Shown here: positions 60,092 through 64,000 of the stretch, in pieces
How the letters are laid out: each line of letters starts with the position of its first letter
Numbering within the stretch: position 1 is the stretch's first letter
From: Alteromonas profundi
GTDB taxonomy: Bacteria > Pseudomonadota > Gammaproteobacteria > Enterobacterales > Alteromonadaceae
DNA length: 64,000 nt
Reading direction: 5' to 3'
Assembly: GCF_010500865.1 (NCBI RefSeq)
Contig: NZ_JAAAWN010000004.1
Coordinates: 1-64,000, forward strand
Position numbers and translations under genes: made by a program
The notes under the pieces: model-generated
Told to the model about the DNA's origin: nothing
Database searches by the model: none
Seen by the model: the letters and a program-made list of their open reading frames with translations, nothing else

Positions 60092-60213
60092 GTGAGTGTC
60101 TTGGCGAAACGTTCTGCTAAGCGGGTGTCCTAAGTGGGTGTCTAGTAAAGACTCGGTAAAGACTCGGGTACTATTGGGTTAGTGAATGGGTGTCTATAAA
60201 AAGTGGGTGGCTG
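60092..60213. repeat. Cluster of GTGGGTGTCT REP-like repeats, right of the RAYT gene
   Basis: Five related units lie in the same direction: GTGAGTGTCT near 60092, GCGGGTGTCC at 60121, GTGGGTGTCT at 60134, ATGGGTGTCT at 60186 and GTGGGTGGCT at 60203. Between them GTAAAGACTCGG is repeated with an 11-bp period at 60145-60167. The cluster fills the gap between the RAYT gene and the thioesterase gene; the last units fall in the open frame upstream of the thioesterase start. Confidence 0.65.
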
Positions 60214-60270
60214 AAAACAACCTATCGCCATGCTAAAGTGAAGGAAACTTCATATAACCCTAAGTATTTT

Positions 60271-60690
60271 ATGACAGCTTCTACCCCTCTGGTTACTTCT
60301 TTTGATGTACGTTTTTGTGAAACTGATGCCTTGCAGCATGTCAGCAATACCGCGTTAGTCGCTTGGTTTGAAGCCGCTCGAGAGCCAATATTTAGAATGT
60401 TCACCCCAACTTTAGATTTACAAAACTGGCCGCTTATTTTAGCCAGTTATAAAGTAGATTTTCTCGCGCAAATTTTTTATGGCTATCCGGTAACGGTAAA
60501 AACGTTTATTAGTCGTCTTGGGAATAGCGCCTTTGATGTATACCAAGAGCTATGGCAGCAAGATAAACTTTGCTCTACAGGTGTTACAACGATGGTTCAC
60601 TTCGACTATCAAACCCAACGCTCCGCGCCTATACCAAAAATGGTAAAAGAAGAGTTACAACGCCATTTTAAAGCCGTAACTGATAAGTAG
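60271..60690 (+). CDS. Acyl-CoA thioesterase, 4HBT hotdog family
   Basis: A 139-residue hotdog-fold protein with VRFCETDALQHVSNTALVAW (active-site Asp in ETDALQHVSN, parallel to the YxDTDaxGhVnn motif of YbgC/FadM types), then SYKVDFLAQIFYGYPVTVKT. It should hydrolyse acyl-CoA esters; chain length is unknown. ATG 60271 is chosen because the fold begins just after; an in-frame ATG at 60190 lies inside the repeat cluster. It precedes the dioxygenase gene by 11 bp as an apparent operon. Confidence 0.82.
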   Translation: MTASTPLVTSFDVRFCETDALQHVSNTALVAWFEAAREPIFRMFTPTLDLQNWPLILASYKVDFLAQIFYGYPVTVKTFISRLGNSAFDVYQELWQQDKLCSTGVTTMVHFDYQTQRSAPIPKMVKEELQRHFKAVTDK

Positions 60691-60701
60691 GTGAAAAACG
60701 C

Positions 60702-61397
60702 GTGAGTGATTTAATAGAAGTTATAGATGATGTATTGCCGCCAGAGTTATGCTCTGAACTTATGGCGCGTTTTGATAGGAGCCCTAACCTTACTCAAGGT
60801 CGAACCGGGGGCGGGGTTGATTTAGATAAAAAACGCAGCACCGATGTATCGATTAGCCAAAACGCAGAGTTTGCTGACCTTTTCAAGCAGGTAATGCAAC
60901 TCACTGGGCAGCAACTTGTTGCCTATATTGAAAAGTACTACTTTGCTCTAGTTGGCCCAATGGGTCTAACAGTGCGCCACCCTAAAACCGGAGACCCGGT
61001 AAAGTTAACTGGGGAAAACTTCGATGAAGTCGGCAAACCTAACTTAGCAAATTTAGTTAACTACCTATATCGGGTGGGCGATATTAATGCACAACGCTAC
61101 ACAGCTAGGAATGGGGGTTATCCTTATTGGCATTCAGAAGTATTTCCTCAAATGCCCCATAATGACGCTTTGCACCGTGTATTACTGTTTATGTACTATC
61201 TAAACGACGTGGAAGAAGGTGGAGAAACAGAGTTTTATTATCAAAACAGAGCGGTAAAACCTAAAGCCGGCCGAATGGTTATCGCTCCTGCATATTTTAC
61301 GCATACGCATCGTGGCGCTATCCCTAAAAGTAATGACAAATATATCTTAACCTCATGGTTACTCTACAACCGTGCTGAGAAAATATACGCTAAGTAG
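60702..61397 (+). CDS. 2OG-Fe(II) oxygenase, prolyl-4-hydroxylase-like
   Basis: A 231-residue protein with the double-stranded beta-helix of 2-oxoglutarate/iron oxygenases: N-terminal IEVIDDVLPPELCSELMARF, first metal segment YPYWHSEVFPQ with His144 and Glu146 in place of the usual HxD, LLFMYYLNDVEEGGETEFYY, and the distal THTHRG with His203 as likely third ligand, then KYILTSW. Glutamate as second ligand is unusual. GTG 60702 has AGGTG upstream across the thioesterase stop. Substrate unknown. Its stop lies in a hairpin shared with the convergent DUF3299 gene. Confidence 0.82.
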   Translation: MSDLIEVIDDVLPPELCSELMARFDRSPNLTQGRTGGGVDLDKKRSTDVSISQNAEFADLFKQVMQLTGQQLVAYIEKYYFALVGPMGLTVRHPKTGDPVKLTGENFDEVGKPNLANLVNYLYRVGDINAQRYTARNGGYPYWHSEVFPQMPHNDALHRVLLFMYYLNDVEEGGETEFYYQNRAVKPKAGRMVIAPAYFTHTHRGAIPKSNDKYILTSWLLYNRAEKIYAK

Positions 61398-61417
61398 AAG
61401 CGTTAAAACGCTTCTAC
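61394..61417. terminator. Hairpin across two convergent stop codons
   Basis: GTAGAAGCGTT-aa-AACGCTTCTAC is a perfect 11-bp inverted repeat. It includes most of the dioxygenase stop (61395-61397) and the last codons and stop of the DUF3299 gene (61403). No T-run follows, so it may act as an RNA 3'-end structure for both genes. Confidence 0.55.
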
Positions 61418-61888
61418 AGCTTGGCCACTTAACCGATAGCCTACCGAGGCAATATCGCCACTCCAACCCTCTGTTGACAATACACCGGTAACCCAAATTG
61501 CATCGTAAATATTATCAATCGCAATGCCCTCTTCAAATTTCACATACACGATTTGATTTGAAGGCGGAGGGGGTACATGTATACATGCGCCAAAATATGG
61601 CACTAGTAAAAATTCTGTAGTTAATTCATCTGTCCCTTCTAACGGCACAACAAAGCCTGGTATCTTTACTCGCTTATTATTATAAGTGTCTACCACAGGT
61701 GCATCGGGCTGCAACTGACTCATTTCCCCATTATGCTGAACTGCAGGGGGCGCCATTTCGTTAAAGCCTTCAGGAACCAAGTCTTCCCAGTATACTTCCA
61801 CGGGTTCTTCGGCAGATTTAGCTGCCATTGGCAACACCATCAAAATTAGGCTTATCAACGCCCATACGGTATTCATTTGTTTGCGCAT
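61403..61888 (-). CDS. DUF3299 periplasmic protein
   Basis: A 161-residue protein with a signal peptide (about 5-25, VWALISLILMVLPMAAKSAE) and a DUF3299 body: VYWEDLVPEGF, KRVKIPGFVVPLEG, FLLVPYFGACIHVPPPPSNQ and IWVTGVLSTE. The single conserved Cys in GACIHVPPPP may bind a metal or thiol. Function is unknown; the family is often near copper or transport genes. ATG 61888 has AGAG at a suitable distance. It follows ppa in the same direction after a terminator. Confidence 0.85.
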   Translation of the reverse strand: MRKQMNTVWALISLILMVLPMAAKSAEEPVEVYWEDLVPEGFNEMAPPAVQHNGEMSQLQPDAPVVDTYNNKRVKIPGFVVPLEGTDELTTEFLLVPYFGACIHVPPPPSNQIVYVKFEEGIAIDNIYDAIWVTGVLSTEGWSGDIASVGYRLSGQAVEAF

Positions 61889-61905
61889 AATTCTCTCTTA
61901 CCAAT

Positions 61906-61935
61906 AAAAAAGGGCTGGTAACTACCAGCCCTTTC
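61906..61935 (-). terminator. Terminator after ppa
   Basis: On the minus strand AGGGCTGGTA-gt-TACCAGCCCT followed by TTTTTT, 26 bp after the ppa stop and before DUF3299. Confidence 0.9.
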
Positions 61936-61960
61936 TATCATTAATTTGAAGCTGCGTGAA

Positions 61961-62491
61961 TTATTCTGCTTCGAAACGCTTAACGCTTGAGACAATTTCA
62001 GCTTTTGCCGCTTCTGCGTCAGCCCATCCGTCAATCTTAACCCATTTGCCTGGCTCAAGATCTTTATAATGCTCGAAGAAATGTTCAATTTGCTTCAATA
62101 GTAATGGAGGTACATCAGAGATTTCTTTCACATCGCGGTAAATTGTAGAAAGTTTGTCTACAGGTACAGCAAGAACTTTTGCATCTTTTCCTGATTCGTC
62201 AGTCATATTAAGTACGCCCACAGGACGACACTTGATAACCGAGCCCGCCAATAATGGGAAGGGTGTCATCACTAACACGTCAACTGGATCGCCGTCTTCA
62301 GATAGAGTGTCATTAACGTAACCGTAGTTAGTTGGGTAATGCATGCAAGTTGCCATGAAACGGTCGACATATAACGCGCCAGTTTCTTTGTCTACTTCGT
62401 ATTTCACCGGGTCAGCGTGGGCTGGAATTTCGATGATTACATTTACTTCGTCTGGCAAATTTTTGCCGGCAGGAACAGCACCTAAGCTCAT
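61961..62491 (-). CDS. ppa: Inorganic pyrophosphatase
   Basis: The 176-residue family I enzyme hydrolyses pyrophosphate to orthophosphate, pulling biosynthetic reactions forward. Metal-binding aspartates lie in [12 protein letters not shown]; other marks are [17 protein letters not shown] and [12 protein letters not shown]. Length equals that of E. coli Ppa. It follows fbp by about 120 bp in the same direction. Confidence 0.97.
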   Translation of the reverse strand: MSLGAVPAGKNLPDEVNVIIEIPAHADPVKYEVDKETGALYVDRFMATCMHYPTNYGYVNDTLSEDGDPVDVLVMTPFPLLAGSVIKCRPVGVLNMTDESGKDAKVLAVPVDKLSTIYRDVKEISDVPPLLLKQIEHFFEHYKDLEPGKWVKIDGWADAEAAKAEIVSSVKRFEAE

Positions 62492-62613
62492 TCTATAGTC
62501 CTTACAATGATATGTTGGAAATTTTGCCCATAAGTATACGGCGACCGCAGCAAAATAAAAATGTTTTACGACGCTCGTCGTATCAATCTATTGTATTTTG
62601 CTGCTATTTTTAT

Positions 62614-63591
62614 CTATTCACTCTTTTCGGCATAACTCAGGCAAGCTTCAACTTCGCCTTTTGAACCAATGATACAAGGTACACGTTGATGAATTTCTTC
62701 TGGCATCACCTCTAATATACGCCCTGTGCCTGTCTCGGCCTTACCCCCCGCTTGCTCCATTAGAAACGCCATAGGGTTCGCTTCATACAACAAACGTAGC
62801 TTACCTGGTTTTGACGGATCACGATTATCATACGGGTACATAAATATGCCCCCTCTACATAACAATCGATGAATATCTCCTACCATGGCAGCCACCCAAC
62901 GCATATTATAGTTCTTTTTGCGAGGGCCTTCTTTACCTGCTAATAAATCAGCGATATACGCCTGCATGGCGGGCTCCCAATGACGCTGATTTGAGGCATT
63001 GATAGAATACTCAGTAGTGTCTTCTGGTACCTGAATATTCGGGTGAGTCAGTAAGAATCCACCATGGGTTTTGTCCAAGGTGTATATGTGTGTACCACGA
63101 CCGGTGGATAACGCTAGCATGGTTGAAGGCCCGTAAAGAACATAACCTGCGGCCACAATTTGAGTACCTGGTTGCAAAAATGCTGAAGGATCATCAGGCT
63201 CCATCCATTGAGGGGCATGAGTAATGGAGAAAATAGTACCTATCAGGCTGTTTATTTCCGTATTGGATGAACCATCCAACGGGTCGAAACTGACAAGATA
63301 TTTGCCCTCCGGGTTGCACGGCACCACGTCATCTTCCTCTTCAGAGGAAATTGCCTTCACGTAACCAGATTCTCTTAACGTGTCTTTTAAGATATGGTTT
63401 GAAATAACATCAAGTTTTTTTTGAGTTTCTCCCTGTACGTTTTCAGACAAGGTTGACCCCAAAACACCTGCCAGTGCTCCCTGACTTACGCGGAAAGAGA
63501 TTTCTTTACAACCCGCGAGTAATGTACGTATGAGCAATATAAGCTCAAGCGGCGCCCCGTCTTGCTGCAATTGGGAGTTTAAACGTTTCAT
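62614..63591 (-). CDS. fbp: Fructose-1,6-bisphosphatase, class 1
   Basis: The 325-residue gluconeogenic enzyme converts fructose-1,6-bisphosphate to fructose-6-phosphate. Metal-site segments [19 protein letters not shown] and [10 protein letters not shown], and the C-terminal substrate residues [20 protein letters not shown], are intact. It would serve growth on glycerol (glp genes here) and other gluconeogenic carbon. It is divergent from mpl, a typical gammaproteobacterial neighbour. Confidence 0.97.
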   Translation of the reverse strand: MKRLNSQLQQDGAPLELILLIRTLLAGCKEISFRVSQGALAGVLGSTLSENVQGETQKKLDVISNHILKDTLRESGYVKAISSEEEDDVVPCNPEGKYLVSFDPLDGSSNTEINSLIGTIFSITHAPQWMEPDDPSAFLQPGTQIVAAGYVLYGPSTMLALSTGRGTHIYTLDKTHGGFLLTHPNIQVPEDTTEYSINASNQRHWEPAMQAYIADLLAGKEGPRKKNYNMRWVAAMVGDIHRLLCRGGIFMYPYDNRDPSKPGKLRLLYEANPMAFLMEQAGGKAETGTGRILEVMPEEIHQRVPCIIGSKGEVEACLSYAEKSE

Positions 63592-63882
63592 CTTTGTTAG
63601 CCTTTTTTGAGATATGTAGGGTATGACAACATAAGGCGCACAGTTTTCCTTACTGGCTGTTTCTTACCTTGCCAACAAGCATTAAAAAATAACACCTGTA
63701 AGTTGATTGTAACCGTGAATGCCGCGAAGGGAAACATTGAAGAATAATCCAACAAACAACCCATACCAGTTCCGCACAGCTTGAGCCCGTAAAGCAACTA
63801 ACTCACTGAAATTTGGTTATTCAACCTAGCCCTGGTTCTGATAAAGTACACGCCTAATAGAACGTTTATATGAGAAGGCGCC

Positions 63883-64000
63883 ATGCACGTACACATTCTT
63901 GGAATTTGCGGCAGTTTTATGGGCGGCATTGCTGCTATTGCTAAGTCACTGGGTCATAAAGTCACAGGGGCAGATGCCAATGTCTATCCGCCAATGAGCA
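63883..64000 (+). CDS. mpl: UDP-MurNAc:tripeptide ligase Mpl, N-terminus only
   Basis: The first 39 residues are seen: MHVHILGICGSFMGGIAAIA, GHKVTGADANVYPPMS, the nucleotide-binding loop and first strand of Mpl, which joins recycled murein tripeptide to UDP-MurNAc. The gene runs off the right edge. AAGG lies 5 nt or so before the ATG at 63883. Divergent from fbp across a 291-bp gap in which no other gene was found. Confidence 0.9.
   Translation, partial: MHVHILGICGSFMGGIAAIAKSLGHKVTGADANVYPPMS

Noticed and set aside
60145..60167. CRISPR-like array
   Set aside because: The repeated GTAAAGACTCGG unit is only 11 bp in period with no spacers, so it is a short tandem repeat.

Overview
The window reads as a chromosomal segment of a marine gammaproteobacterium of the Alteromonadales, most likely Alteromonas or a close relative. 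The evidence is the clear identity of many core proteins (MutY, YggX, TrmB, RsmC, ArcA, MreBCD, RNase G, UvrA, SSB, Mpl), a vSGLT-type sodium/galactose symporter, a TonB receptor of the Xanthomonas/Caulobacter class beside a tryptophan-halogenase-like gene, and moderate GC. Genus assignment is inference; no rRNA is present.

Layout. 1-2.1 kb is an AT-rich accessory edge: the right end of an IS3-family element has landed in a phage-beta-protein-family gene that follows an XRE-ImmA/IrrE gene and a HigB-like toxin gene, behind a promoter bracketed by two palindromes. It abuts tRNA-Phe, whose 5' half is duplicated 132 bp away, a typical island boundary. 2.6-6.8 kb holds core housekeeping genes (yggX, mutY, a hydrolase, trmB, rsmC). 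6.9-11 kb has glycogen synthase, a histidine kinase and arcA. 11-15.1 kb is lacZ with a divergent AraC regulator. 15.1-27.8 kb is the conserved pmbA, darP, tldD, nit, yhdP, rng, maf, mreD, mreC, mreB block, read mostly leftward with overlapping genes.

In vibrios the MSHA pilus operon lies between ssb and mreB. Here that interval carries a lone pilin-like (MshF-like) gene, a glycerol-3-phosphate regulon (glpD, glpR, glpK with GlpR-type operators), and a galactoside locus (TonB receptor, SLC5 symporter, flavin halogenase-like protein, SapC-like protein, GH36 alpha-galactosidase, secreted esterase-like protein). Past ssb comes the galactose module: a vSGLT-like symporter, galK, galT, galM and a divergent GalR-type repressor. 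Similar 16-bp palindromes centred on AAACGTTT lie before the TonB receptor, the alpha-galactosidase, the esterase, galT and galM/galR, so one GalR-like protein may link oligosaccharide uptake, cleavage and the Leloir pathway.

Between galR and a lipoprotein hydrolase lies a 217-bp non-coding stretch with seven GATC sites, three GATC-headed AT-rich 13-mers and DnaA boxes. It looks like a replication origin although neither dnaA nor mnmG is in the window. The right end carries an MFS exporter, uvrA, an Hsp70-like gene, a RAYT transposase flanked on both sides by GGGTGTCT-type repeats, a thioesterase and a dioxygenase, DUF3299, ppa, fbp and the start of mpl.
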